A stretch of 55,930 nucleotides of DNA from an uncultured Clostridia bacterium (GCA_944391805.1 CALXUY010000048.1:1-55930); one strand, 5' to 3'. Positions 16,587 through 25,475 are shown, numbered from the stretch's first letter. Translations and numbers: made by a program. The notes: generated from the letters alone by a model not told the origin.

Positions 16587-17420
16587 TCATTTTTTCAGGC
16601 CGATGGCACTCAAAATTGCCGAAAGCCCCACGTTTTTGTTTTGCTGATCCTCAAAAATTTCCACCGCTTCAGAGGAATCCAGCGAAATATAATCCATTTT
16701 CAGGTAATCCTGCTCCACCATACCGTACTCCTCGATGGCGATCTGACGGATGGCCATCAGATCCACATTCGATTCCAGGTCCGAACGCAGGTCACTGACC
16801 TGATCGTTCAGGTCGGCGATTTCGGAATTGAGCCGGCTGATCTGGGTTTCGGCACGGGTCACCATCAATGCGCTTGAAACGATCAGCATCATGGAAACCG
16901 CAATGGCGGCGATGGCGGCAAAGGCCGAGAGCGGGAATTTGCGCCGTTCGGACGAGGTGTCTGCCCGCTGCGGGTTGAACCAAAGCGGAAATTTCTGCCT
17001 GACCACCGCGGCCGTGCGGCCGGGCAGCTCGCGCAGGCGTACAGGCGCATTTTTCAGACCGCTCAATGCGGTTGGCTGCTTCTGCGCCGGCTCCAGCGCG
17101 GTGGCTTCAGCGGTTTCGTATACCGAGGGAAAATCCGAAAAATCCTTCCCGGCACGATCCATTCTCCGCCCTTCCTCCACATACCGGAGCAGATCCTCTC
17201 CGGTCATCACATCCTTACCCCGGCGATAGGTACCGCGCACGGCAGCCTCCGGGAGCAGCGACATCCGGTAGGCGCGGGGCGCCAGCTCCCGCGTTTTCTC
17301 TTCGGACGCGATTTGTTCCTTCGCCCCCTGCAGAACCGATTGTACCAGTCCGCGCGAGGCAAATTTTTCGGAAAGCGCCGACAGGCATACTTCCGCTTGG
17401 CTTGTGAGCTCTTGATTCAT
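16587..17420 (-). CDS. ftsL: FtsL-like divisome protein with long cytosolic N-terminus
   Basis: Encodes 277 residues, about twice the usual FtsL length. Residues 1-165 are soluble, charged and without recognised domain. One membrane helix follows near 168-192 (AAIAAIAVSMMLIVSSALMV), then an outer coiled coil with heptads of Leu/Ile (ISRLNSEIADLNDQVSDLRSDL), and IAIEEYGMVEQ, the short hydrophobic-tyrosine segment seen in FtsL and septum initiator proteins. The call rests on topology and on its place between rsmH and the PBP. AAGGAGG precedes the ATG. The extension could recruit a partner, but no motif says which. Confidence 0.8.
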   Translation of the reverse strand: MNQELTSQAEVCLSALSEKFASRGLVQSVLQGAKEQIASEEKTRELAPRAYRMSLLPEAAVRGTYRRGKDVMTGEDLLRYVEEGRRMDRAGKDFSDFPSVYETAEATALEPAQKQPTALSGLKNAPVRLRELPGRTAAVVRQKFPLWFNPQRADTSSERRKFPLSAFAAIAAIAVSMMLIVSSALMVTRAETQISRLNSEIADLNDQVSDLRSDLESNVDLMAIRQIAIEEYGMVEQDYLKMDYISLDSSEAVEIFEDQQNKNVGLSAILSAIGLKK

Positions 17421-17451
17421 GGCGCTTCCTCCTTCTAAATCTCAATGCTAC

Positions 17452-17457
17452 ATTATA
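17452..17457 (-). promoter_or_regulatory. Possible internal -10 element before ftsL
   Basis: Minus strand TATAAT about 30 bases before the ftsL start. No good -35 is visible 17 bases upstream (TCAAAT), so this is weak. A small stem CTTGAGGC-AGA-GCCTCAAG (17491-17509) followed by GCCTTTTCC lies just before it and might attenuate read-through from rsmH. Confidence 0.35.
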
Positions 17458-17608
17458 ATAAATCAGAATAATCCATTTGACGGAAAAGGCCTTGAGGCTC
17501 TGCCTCAAGCTCCTCTATCTTCCAACAAAAGCCAAAAAATGTTTCGTCTTACGGGCACAGTCTACCGGCACGCGGATGTTCCGTTTGGGTACAAATGCTT
17601 GTCCCGGG

Positions 17609-18595
17609 TTACGGGTTCTTCCGTGCTCCCGGCGATTCCGGCAGTGCTTCCTCCAGCTTTTCCGCCACGCGCAGCTTGGCGCTGCGGGCGCGCGGGTTAC
17701 TCTTGACCTCCTCCGCGGTCGGCGGAATCGGCTTCCGGGTGAGAATCCGGAGCTGCGGATGCCTGCCGCAAACGCAAACCGGCAAGCGCTTCGGGCAGGT
17801 ACAGCCCGAGGCAAGATCGGCAAATGTTCGTTTGACAACGCGATCCTCAAGGGAATGAAAGGAAATGACGGCAATTCTCCCGCCCGGCCGGAGCAAACCG
17901 GCAGCGGTGCGGATGGTAGGTTCCAGCACGTCAAGCTCTGCATTGACTTCGATGCGCAGAGCCTGAAACGTGCGCTTGGCCGGGTGATGTCCGCCGTCCC
18001 TCGCGGACGCAGGAATGGCCTGTTTGACGATTTGAACCAGTTCCCCTGTGGTCCGAATCGGCTGCTTTCTGCGCGCTTGGATGATGGCGGCGGCAATGCG
18101 GCTTGAAAACCGCTCCTCCCCGTAATCGAAAAGAATCCGCCGAAGTGCGTCCTCCGTATATTCGTTGACAATGTGCTCCGCCGTAAGCGGACTTCTCTGA
18201 TCCATCCGCATATCCAGCGGCGCATCCTTCTGGTATGCAAAGCCGCGGCTCCCCTCCGTCAACTGATAGGAGGATACGCCGAGATCCAGAAGCAATCCGT
18301 CGATTGCCTCTATGCCCAGGCTCCGGCATACACGTCCCAGCTCCCGGAAATTGCTCCGGACAACCGTGACACGGCCGCCAAACGGCCGCAGCCGTTCGGT
18401 CGCCACCCGAATCGCGTCGCCGTCCTGATCCAAACCGATCAGGCGGCCCGTGGTCAGGCGGGCGGCAATCTGCATGCTATGGCCTGCGCCACCGAGGGTT
18501 CCGTCCACATAAATGCCGTCCGGGCGAATGGAAAGCGCATCCAGACACTCCCGCAGCAAAACGGGCGTGTGTGAAAATTGAATTTCTTCTTCCAT
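17609..18595 (-). CDS. rsmH: RsmH: 16S rRNA (cytosine-1402 N4) methyltransferase
   Basis: Encodes 328 residues. The SAM-dependent enzyme N4-methylates C1402 in the ribosomal P site. Typical stretches are HTPVLLRECLDAL at the start, YVDGTLGGAGHS (SAM motif I) near residue 30, LLLDLGVSSYQL near 100, GFAYQKDAPLDMRMD near 118 and ISFHSLEDRVVK near 245. The C-terminal SNPRARSAKLRVAEK is also normal. It is second in the dcw cluster directly after mraZ. Confidence 0.97.
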   Translation of the reverse strand: MEEEIQFSHTPVLLRECLDALSIRPDGIYVDGTLGGAGHSMQIAARLTTGRLIGLDQDGDAIRVATERLRPFGGRVTVVRSNFRELGRVCRSLGIEAIDGLLLDLGVSSYQLTEGSRGFAYQKDAPLDMRMDQRSPLTAEHIVNEYTEDALRRILFDYGEERFSSRIAAAIIQARRKQPIRTTGELVQIVKQAIPASARDGGHHPAKRTFQALRIEVNAELDVLEPTIRTAAGLLRPGGRIAVISFHSLEDRVVKRTFADLASGCTCPKRLPVCVCGRHPQLRILTRKPIPPTAEEVKSNPRARSAKLRVAEKLEEALPESPGARKNP

Positions 18596-18630
18596 AGTTG
18601 TATGGCTCCCTTCCCGTCGGCTCCCCGGTT

Positions 18631-19056
18631 TTACAATCCCAATGCCTCCAGCTCTGCGAGCAGCGCGGAAACATCCTCTTTCGACTTCATTTCCTCATAC
18701 CGGCTTTCGGACCAGATTTCAGCATAATCACAGCATCCGACCACCACTGCCGTACCTTCCTTCATTTCCGCGTGATCCACCAATTCCTGGGGCAGTGTGA
18801 CGCGCCCCTGATTATCCGGCTTGACCTGCGCCATGGTGGAGTGCAGATAACGGAGGATCTGCTCCGACAGTCTGCGGTTCTGCTGCCGCAGGGGGGCAAT
18901 GTACTCCTGCCAGCCCGCGAGCGAATAAACCTTGATGCATTTTTCGCGTATATCCTTGGCAACAACAAAGGGTTCGCCCAGCTCCTCGCGCAGCTTTGCA
19001 GGAATCAGAATCCGGTTTTTGGGATCCAGATTTTGTCTGTATTCTCCACCGAGCAT
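18631..19056 (-). CDS. mraZ: MraZ transcriptional regulator
   Basis: Encodes 141 residues with the two tandem SpoVT/AbrB-like halves of MraZ. The first starts MLGGEYRQNLDPKNRILIPAK and the second is NQGRVTLPQELVDHA, each with the DxKGR-like consensus (DPKNR, DNQGR). MraZ forms an oligomeric ring that binds direct repeats upstream of its own operon and controls dcw transcription. The ATG at 19054-19056 follows an AAAGGGGGG stretch; the longer frame to 19080 is less likely. It is the first gene of the cluster, about 100 bases downstream of a strong promoter with a matching repeat operator. Confidence 0.95.
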   Translation of the reverse strand: MLGGEYRQNLDPKNRILIPAKLREELGEPFVVAKDIREKCIKVYSLAGWQEYIAPLRQQNRRLSEQILRYLHSTMAQVKPDNQGRVTLPQELVDHAEMKEGTAVVVGCCDYAEIWSESRYEEMKSKEDVSALLAELEALGL

Positions 19057-19115
19057 CGCGGCGCCCCCCTTTCGCTTCAAATCGGCTGATCCTTGGTGGG
19101 TGTGTCATTTCCGAT

Positions 19116-19140
19116 TCACCACCAATCACCTATTTTCACC
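19116..19140 (-). promoter_or_regulatory. Putative MraZ operator: three GGTGA repeats at 10-bp spacing
   Basis: Minus strand GGTGA occurs at 19136-19140, 19126-19130 and 19116-19120, exactly one helical turn apart, between promoter and mraZ start. MraZ operators in other bacteria are short G/T-rich direct repeats with the same 10-bp period (TGGGN in E. coli). The position fits autoregulation. Confidence 0.75.
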
Positions 19141-19162
19141 TCTGATTGCCTCAGATGCTTAT

Positions 19163-19191
19163 ATTATATATGATTTTTCAGAATTGTGCAA
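19163..19191 (-). promoter_or_regulatory. Main dcw promoter
   Basis: Minus strand: TTGCAC (19186-19191), 17 bases, TATAAT (19163-19168). Transcription would start near 19155, so the GGTGA repeats fall in the early leader. Confidence 0.75.
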
Positions 19192-19345
19192 GGGGTTTTG
19201 CAAATTTTCTTTCAAAAATTTTTTTGAATTTTTTTGTCGAAGTGGAAATTTTATACTTTGCATCCTATTATTGTAAAATATTTCCTGATTTTTTTGTGAG
19301 AAAGAAAAAAACCGAAAAGTTTCGGCCGGAAGTTATCAAAACCGC

Positions 19346-19374
19346 TTGACGAGGTTTTCAAATTATGATATACT
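19346..19374 (+). promoter_or_regulatory. Promoter of the helicase-nuclease gene
   Basis: TTGACG (19346-19351), 17 bases, TATACT (19369-19374), about 46 bases before the start codon. The rest of the 364-base divergent region 19057-19420 is very A/T-rich (19196-19315), and I see no other feature in it. Confidence 0.7.
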
Positions 19375-19420
19375 TATGGCAAGTACATTTTGCTCCAACG
19401 CCATAGAAAGAAGGACATTC

Positions 19421-22400
19421 ATGGAACAGAATCTGAACACCGCCGCAGAGCAATTGCGGCAGCAGCTCATCGCGCTGCGGAACGATCTGAAAAAGCAGGA
19501 AAAAAAGCGCATCTGCGGCGATGACTCGATTGACGAGATGGTTCGTCTGATGCCCAGAAAGGCCTCGGATTTTTACAGCATTCCGGGAGTGGGGCCTGCG
19601 TTTGTGGAAAACTATGCCGAGCGCTTTCTTGAGGTTCTCAAGGGCAGCGAGGCCGCCCGGCTGGTGGGAGAACCGACGATGGTGACTCTGCGGGAGCTCT
19701 CCAAAAAGCTCATCAACATCACCCGCAACAACCGGATGCTGTTTCTCCCCCGGCTCTCGGCCAAATACGCGGTGGATCTGTTCGACTCCACCGGTCGTTA
19801 CAACCCGTTGGATATTCTCTTCAACGCCTCCACTCCCCAGATCATCGCCGACGTCTCGGACCAGGATCTGCCCCGCACCTCCCCGATCCGGGACCGCTAC
19901 CGCCAGTTGGTCAGCCTGATCCGGGAGACCATCAAGGATCTGCGCGACAAGGGCCAGAACGATCTGTATATCGGCTACCCGTTTGTGCAGGGGTGCCTGG
20001 TCAACGGGGAGTTCGGCGTGCGTGCGCCGCTCTGCCTCTTTCCGGTCACACTCGACCGCAGTACCGCCAATATCACCGTGAGCGCAGACCCCACGCGGGA
20101 CATCATCTTCAACAGCACGCTGATTCTGGCGCACGACAAATTCAACTCGATCACCACGCCCCTGCCCGACTGCACGTTGGAGGAGGCGGAGCCGGAAACC
20201 TTCCTGCAAACCGTGCTGGACTTTTATGCCGAAAACGACATCCGGATCGAGCGCGGGACCTCGGAAAGCCTCAAAAAGTTTACCGAATACGTCGGCGAAT
20301 CCTTCCCTCACTACACCAGAGGAACGCTGAAGCTGGTGCAGAACATCGTCATCGGCAAATTCCCCGCCTACTCCAGCTCGATTCAGAGAGATTTTGACGA
20401 AATTCTCGACAAGGGGCTGGTCAACCGGCTGGTCACCGATCTGGTCAGCGACTATGGCGAAACCGATTTCTATTCGGACGACACCAGCGTGGAGGAGCTG
20501 AACCACCCGGACAAGCCGCTGCGCATCCGGGAGGAATCCCTTGTGTATATCAATGCGCTCAACAGCGCGCAGGAGGCGGTGCTCTACTCGGCAGAGACGC
20601 AGGACGAGCTGGTGGTAGAGGGACCTCCGGGTACCGGAAAATCCCAAACTATCACCAGCCTGATCACCCAGTTCATCGACGAGGGCAAAACCGTGCTGAT
20701 GGTTTCCGAGAAAAAGACCGCACTGGACGTGGTCTACTCCCGGCTCGGCACACTCTCGCGCTACGCGATGATGCTGGATGACGCCACCAATAAAAATCTG
20801 TTTTACGGGCAGCTCGAGCGGCTGCTGTTCAGCACCGACACCAACGCGCCGCTCAACGCCCCTGACCTCACTGCCATTTCCGCCCAGATCGACGCCAACG
20901 TCTCCACGCTTGAGACCATTGCCGACAAGCTGTTTCAGCCCAACGAGTTCGGCGTGGAGCCCTACCGGCTTTACATGGAGAGCCGCCGCATCAATCTGCA
21001 GAACCGCGAGCAGATCAAAACCTACAAGACCATTCGCGGCATGATGACGCCCGAGCTGCTGGAGCTTCCCTACGATGAGGTCTCTGCCATTCACAAAAAG
21101 TTTGCCAACGGGCAGCTCACCGACAGCCTTGACCACTACCAGCTCACCATTGAGCGCTACCCGTGGTTCCTCAAAATGCGGGACGACCTCTCCAACTACG
21201 ACCTGATTCTGTTCTCGGACGCCATCGACGAGATGATACTCAAGGTGGACGAGTGGCGCAACCTTCCATTTTTCAAGCGCCAGTCCGCCCGCAACCGGCT
21301 CATCAAGGATATTCAGCAGAGCACCAAGGACTACTTCCCCCGCGGTGGCGGCTCCTATGTGGTGCGCCTGATGATGGAGCAGCCCGAGGCCGTCAAGCAG
21401 AGCCTGAAGGAATTCACGGCCGGGTATGCCAACCTCAAGCCGGTGGTTACCAGCCTGACAAACAACGAAAATATTTACCTCGCGGCACTGCGCAAAATTC
21501 ACAAGATCTGCGGCGGTACCGTGACCGAATGGAACGACGAGCTCTACAATACGCTGCTCTTCGAGCACATCCAGCGCTTTGAGATGGAAAACCGCACGCT
21601 GATGCCGCAGGTGGATTCCTTTGAAAAAATCATCAAGGAGATGGAGCGCGATATTGACGAGAAGCAGCGCATCACCCGCCAGCGGATTGCAGGCGTGCTG
21701 GCAGACGATGTGAAGTACCTCACCACCTCCAAGCGCAAGGGGGACATCAACCGTGCCATTGAGAGCCGCCGCCGTTGGAGCGTCTCCAAATTCGTCAAGA
21801 AATTTGATTTCGAGCTGTTCAAGGCCATCAAAATCTGGCTGATGACGCCGGATTCGGTCTCCGAGGTACTGCCTCAGCAGAACGACCTGTTCGACCTGCT
21901 GATCTTTGACGAAGCGTCCCAGCTCTATGTGGAAAAGAGCATCCCCTCGATTGTCCGTGCCAAAAAGGTGGTGATTGCGGGCGACCACAAGCAGCTCCGC
22001 CCCTCCAGCCTTGGAGACGGCCGGATTGAGATGAACGAGGACCTAATCGACGAGGACGCCGAGATCTCCGCAGCGCTTGAGGAGGAGAGCCTGCTCGACC
22101 TGGCCCGGTTCCGCTACCCCGACATTCTGCTCAACACGCACTACCGTTCCAAATATGAGGAGCTGATCGACTTTTCCAACTATGCCTTCTACAAGGGGCG
22201 CCTGTTTGTGGCGCCGAACACCGACATGCCGGAAAAACCGCCGATTGAGGTGCATCTGGTGGAAGGGGCGTCTTGGGTCAATCGTGCCAACCGCAAGGAG
22301 GCCGAACGGATTGTTGCGCTGATTAAGGAATTTTTCCGCACGCGCAAAAACAATGAAACCATCGGCGTGATCGCCTTCAACGCCTCCCAGCGGGATATGA

Positions 22401-23158
22401 TTTATGATGTGATTGACGAGGAGTCGCTCGCAGACCCCGCATTCGGCTCGCAGATCCGCGCCGAAATGTCCCGCAAGGACAATGGGGAGGACACCGGACT
22501 ATTTGTCAAGAACATTGAAAGCGTGCAGGGAGACGAGCGCGATGTGGTGATGTTCTCAATCGGTTATGCCAAAAACGCCAACGGGCGTTTGTTGCACAAC
22601 TTTGGCTGGCTGAACCAGAAGGGGGGCGAAAACCGCCTGAACGTTGCCATCAGCCGTGCCAAGCAGAAAATTCACATTGTCACCTCCTTCCGCCCGTCCG
22701 AGCTGACACTGGACGACGCCAAAAACGAAGGCCCGGTGATTCTCAAGCGTTACCTCGAATATGCGTTCGCCATCAGCAACGGGGACCGCGAGGATGCGGA
22801 ACGCATTCTTCGCTCCTTCGGCGAAACCTATGGCATTGTGCCTGCCGCGGTGGAAACCGAATACGCGCAAAAGGTGGCGGCCGCACTGCGTGAGCGCGGC
22901 TATGAGATTGACACACAGGTGGGTATCGGAGGCTACCGCATCGACATTGCGGTGCGCAGAAACGGCAAATATGTGCTGGGCATTGAGTGTGACGGCAAAC
23001 TCTACAGCATCTCACGCTCTGCCCGTGAGCGCGATTACCACCGCCAGAAATACCTCGAGTCCCGCGGATGGCACATCAAGCGCATCTGGAGCATGGACTG
23101 GTGGCGCGACCCCGAGCGCGAAATTGATGAGATCTGCGCGCTGGTGGACAGCCTTTGA
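19421..23158 (+). CDS. DUF4011-type superfamily 1 helicase with C-terminal nuclease-like domain
   Basis: Encodes 1245 residues. An N-terminal helix-hairpin-helix/HRDC-like stretch (FYSIPGVGPAFVENY near 55) precedes a DUF4011-like region (LRELSKKLINITRNNRML near 95). The SF1/Upf1-like motor follows: Walker A GPPGTGKSQT near 405, Walker B DEASQ near 830, AGDHKQLRPSS, HYRSKYEELIDFSN, SVQGDERDVV, and motif VI NVAISRAKQK near 1090. The last ~100 residues resemble the MTES_1575/Vsr-like endonuclease fold: YRIDIAVR, then LGIECDG, with a conserved Asp and Glu/Asp. COG1112-type helicases with such a domain occur in defence islands and alone. Here it stands alone with its own promoter; AAGGA sits before the ATG. 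Substrate (DNA or RNA) and role are not known. Confidence 0.88.
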   Translation: MEQNLNTAAEQLRQQLIALRNDLKKQEKKRICGDDSIDEMVRLMPRKASDFYSIPGVGPAFVENYAERFLEVLKGSEAARLVGEPTMVTLRELSKKLINITRNNRMLFLPRLSAKYAVDLFDSTGRYNPLDILFNASTPQIIADVSDQDLPRTSPIRDRYRQLVSLIRETIKDLRDKGQNDLYIGYPFVQGCLVNGEFGVRAPLCLFPVTLDRSTANITVSADPTRDIIFNSTLILAHDKFNSITTPLPDCTLEEAEPETFLQTVLDFYAENDIRIERGTSESLKKFTEYVGESFPHYTRGTLKLVQNIVIGKFPAYSSSIQRDFDEILDKGLVNRLVTDLVSDYGETDFYSDDTSVEELNHPDKPLRIREESLVYINALNSAQEAVLYSAETQDELVVEGPPGTGKSQTITSLITQFIDEGKTVLMVSEKKTALDVVYSRLGTLSRYAMMLDDATNKNLFYGQLERLLFSTDTNAPLNAPDLTAISAQIDANVSTLETIADKLFQPNEFGVEPYRLYMESRRINLQNREQIKTYKTIRGMMTPELLELPYDEVSAIHKKFANGQLTDSLDHYQLTIERYPWFLKMRDDLSNYDLILFSDAIDEMILKVDEWRNLPFFKRQSARNRLIKDIQQSTKDYFPRGGGSYVVRLMMEQPEAVKQSLKEFTAGYANLKPVVTSLTNNENIYLAALRKIHKICGGTVTEWNDELYNTLLFEHIQRFEMENRTLMPQVDSFEKIIKEMERDIDEKQRITRQRIAGVLADDVKYLTTSKRKGDINRAIESRRRWSVSKFVKKFDFELFKAIKIWLMTPDSVSEVLPQQNDLFDLLIFDEASQLYVEKSIPSIVRAKKVVIAGDHKQLRPSSLGDGRIEMNEDLIDEDAEISAALEEESLLDLARFRYPDILLNTHYRSKYEELIDFSNYAFYKGRLFVAPNTDMPEKPPIEVHLVEGASWVNRANRKEAERIVALIKEFFRTRKNNETIGVIAFNASQRDMIYDVIDEESLADPAFGSQIRAEMSRKDNGEDTGLFVKNIESVQGDERDVVMFSIGYAKNANGRLLHNFGWLNQKGGENRLNVAISRAKQKIHIVTSFRPSELTLDDAKNEGPVILKRYLEYAFAISNGDREDAERILRSFGETYGIVPAAVETEYAQKVAAALRERGYEIDTQVGIGGYRIDIAVRRNGKYVLGIECDGKLYSISRSARERDYHRQKYLESRGWHIKRIWSMDWWRDPEREIDEICALVDSL

Positions 23159-23183
23159 GGCAATTTCAGAAGAAAGATAAGAC

Positions 23184-23224
23184 CTCGAAGGGAGGGCGCC
23201 TCTTGAAAGAGGCCCCCCCCTCCG
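23184..23224. repeat. Hairpin C1, left flank of element 3
   Basis: An imperfect hairpin with a GGAGGGCGCCTCTT left arm and a GAGG...CCTCC right arm, starting 26 bases after the helicase stop. A closely similar hairpin with nearly the same left arm lies at 23821-23864 on the other side of the interval. Confidence 0.7.
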
Positions 23225-23225
23225 A

Positions 23226-23821
23226 GCCTCCCTCCTCCGAGAACTTCCCCGGCACAGGTCCCGCTTTTGTATACGTAATATATACAATCGGCAGTTGCGG
23301 GGCCTGTGCCGGGGAAAACCCTGTCGGGTTCGGATGGTTTCCCAGATGTACACAGACAGTGCGCGGTATAAGGACGGATACCAGGGATCCAACCGGGAGC
23401 CGAGGAATTTTCCGGGCACCGGAAAAGATGCCCGAGAGCCGGTTTTGCCGGACGCAGCAGGAATTTGGAAATCAGAAAAGCCGGATATGCCGCGGAAATC
23501 GGCAATCCGGCTTCTGTTTTTATGGTGGGGCGGCGTTCCGGCCGCCCGCGCGCAGGATTTTCTGTGGAATCTGTTTTCTGTGGAATGCCTGTTGCTCTCA
23601 GCGATTTTGCGGCATCGGCAGTCCCGACGATGCCGCAGGACAGCAATTCCCGCCTTTCGTTTCCCCACTGCCCTTCACCTTCCATCCGTTTCTCCCATTT
23701 TTCGGCCTCTCGACAGAAACGGGAATTTCCCCGCTGCCGCCCGACTGCCCGCTGATTTCTCATGTTCGTATAGTTTGAAGCAGTCGGGCGGCGGCGGGGA
23801 AAGTTCTCGGAGGAGGGAGGC
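23226..23821. repeat. Hairpin-dense non-coding element 3 (~596 bp) with terminal inverted repeats
   Basis: The ends are inverted repeats: GCCTCCCTCCTCCGAGAAC (from 23226) against its complement (ending 23821), extending to ~26 bp with one indel. Inside lie stems at 23245-23316 (20 bp, A/T-rich loop with an inner TTGTATA/TATACAA), 23411-23429, 23479-23512, 23527-23546, 23609-23638, and a 23-bp stem with one mismatch at 23726-23748/23780-23802. Open frames exist on both strands but lack ribosome sites and differ from local coding style, so I call no gene. The element is unrelated in sequence to elements 1 and 2 but is flanked by duplicated hairpins in the same way. Confidence 0.65.
23479..23521 (+). 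terminator. Intrinsic terminator inside element 3
   Basis: AGCCGGAT (23479-23486) pairs with ATCCGGCT (23505-23512), with an inner GCCG/CGGC pairing, followed by TTCTGTTTTT. It is the only T-tailed hairpin downstream of the helicase gene, about 320 bases past its stop. Confidence 0.6.
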
Positions 23822-23864
23822 TTGGAGGGAGGGCGCCTCTTTCAAGAGGTGCCCTCCCTCCAAG
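23821..23864. repeat. Hairpin C2, right flank of element 3
   Basis: CTTGGAGGGAGGGCGCCTCTT pairs with a complementary right arm ending CCCTCCCTCCAAG, 22 bases beyond the stop of the beta-propeller gene on the minus strand. It is the partner of C1. Confidence 0.75.
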
Positions 23865-23886
23865 GTCCTTCCATATCATCCGAATC

Positions 23887-25275
23887 TCAACGGACGAGTG
23901 ACCGGAAATTCCGGATGCGATGAAAGGTGATGTAGTTGTTGTCGTGATAGCTTTGCGCACCGTTGACCGCGGTGCGGGAGAGATACAGAATATCGTCGCC
24001 GTCAAACAGGAAGGAGACATACTGGAAGCCCACATAGCGGGGATCCTCCCCGGTTGCATCCAGCAGATCGGTCACGGTCTCCCAGCGCTCCAGATCGGGC
24101 GAGCGAACCAGCGACAGCAGATTGCGCGCGCCGGGCTGCTCGGGATTGTAGATACGGCTGACGATGGCATAGTAATGCCGGCTGACAGCATCAAACAGAA
24201 TATCGAATTTGGAGAGATTGCCCGGGAAGGATACATATTTTTCAAACGTCAGCATCTGCTCGGGCTGCGCGCAGCTCCCCCGCAGAATCGGAATCAGCCC
24301 ATAGGACGGCGTCCCCTTGTTTGTACTGTAGCGGAGCACATTTCCGATCTCCCCGTCCGGCAGAACCACGGCATTGCCCTCGAGGAAGCCGCGCTCATCG
24401 CCGGATACCGATCCCTCCCATGACGGATTGTAGCACAGCGGCTCGGTTACCAGCCAGCTTTGCGGGTCGGTCAGATCGGCGTCGGCGTCGGCCGAGAGCA
24501 GGCAGCTTGCGTGCCCGCCCGCCGCGTGGGCACCGTAATCAATTCCCGTCCACAAACGCCCCTTGTGCTCAATGACCGGCATAGCGCTCTTGTGCCACCC
24601 CGGCGTTTGCCAGTGGCAGGAGCCGCGCAGCAGCACCGCAGGGGTCTGGAAGGTTTTTCCGCCGTCGGTGGACCTTCCGATCAGCAGATCTCCGTATTCG
24701 GTGGAGGTCGCCAGCATATACACCTCCCCGCGATGGAGAAACAGCTTTCCCCAAAAACAGGGGAACAGCTCGGTGTAGTGATACCAGCTCTGCCCGTCGT
24801 CATCCGAACGGAAGATCAGGGTCAGATTCTGCGGTGCGCGGCCGTCAAACACATCCATCGAGGCCAGCAGATACCCGTCCGGGTGTTTGAGAATCGAGGG
24901 GGTGCAGAGGTGACGACCCGAAAAGCCGTATTTGGGATCGTCCGGGTGCAGATAGTTGACCACAACCCCCGGGGCCTCCCCGGTTCTCGCATAGCCCTCG
25001 GCACTGCGGGCATCCCCGCAGGTCACGTAAAACACATAGTCCACACCGCTGCGCAGCTGCGCAAGCTCGGCCGCATCCGCCGCGGTGGTGATCTGTTTCC
25101 ACTCGGTCTCCCCTTCTCTTTCCCGGTAATATACGATGCGTTCTCCGGGGGCGACGGTTTTCCATACCAAGGCAATCGAATCCGGCTTCGGTATGATCTG
25201 ACAGATGTAAATTTCGTCCGCATCATGCACGGCAGGTCTGTACCGGTCGTAGTTCCAGGCTTTCACAGGCTTCAT
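23887..25275 (-). CDS. Sialidase-like beta-propeller protein, no signal peptide
   Basis: Encodes 462 residues with repeated beta-propeller/BNR-type stretches (RSDDDGQSWYHYTE near 175, RSTDGGKTFQTP near 215, SPDLERWETV near 410). Such folds are common in exo-glycosidases and sugar-binding enzymes. The C-terminal FQYVSFLFDGDDILYLSRTA...YHDNNYIT matches the tail of the lipoprotein at 25612 (YQYVDFDFSGDDLRLIVREA...YHDGKYIT), so the two are paralogues. No leader peptide is visible from the ATG at 25275, chosen for GGAGG 10 bases upstream; the frame is open to 25473. A true catalytic set cannot be named, so enzyme versus binding protein is open. It is last in the operon and may have its own promoter. 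Confidence 0.75.
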   Translation of the reverse strand: MKPVKAWNYDRYRPAVHDADEIYICQIIPKPDSIALVWKTVAPGERIVYYREREGETEWKQITTAADAAELAQLRSGVDYVFYVTCGDARSAEGYARTGEAPGVVVNYLHPDDPKYGFSGRHLCTPSILKHPDGYLLASMDVFDGRAPQNLTLIFRSDDDGQSWYHYTELFPCFWGKLFLHRGEVYMLATSTEYGDLLIGRSTDGGKTFQTPAVLLRGSCHWQTPGWHKSAMPVIEHKGRLWTGIDYGAHAAGGHASCLLSADADADLTDPQSWLVTEPLCYNPSWEGSVSGDERGFLEGNAVVLPDGEIGNVLRYSTNKGTPSYGLIPILRGSCAQPEQMLTFEKYVSFPGNLSKFDILFDAVSRHYYAIVSRIYNPEQPGARNLLSLVRSPDLERWETVTDLLDATGEDPRYVGFQYVSFLFDGDDILYLSRTAVNGAQSYHDNNYITFHRIRNFRSLVR

Positions 25276-25475
25276 CTGTTCCATTCCTCCAGGCTTTTCA
25301 GCCAATTGATATTCATAAAATTGCAGCAAAACGGCCCGCAGCATTTCCGGCAATCGCCCTGTGGAATCCATCCAACGAAAGCTCCGGGCACAGGCGCCCG
25401 CCTGCACGGGCCGCAAGGATCGCACCACAGGAAGCAAAGCGGCCATGCCACAGTACTCTATGGAGCTACCCACCT

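Noticed and set aside
19358..21988. 876-codon minus-strand frame opposite the helicase
   Set aside because: The composition is that of an antisense frame (His/Val/Gly/Gln runs) and the helicase motifs are on the plus strand.
23155..23930. Several 60-210 codon frames in the interval after the helicase
   Set aside because: They run through perfect hairpins and inverted repeats, lack ribosome sites and overlap each other on both strands.
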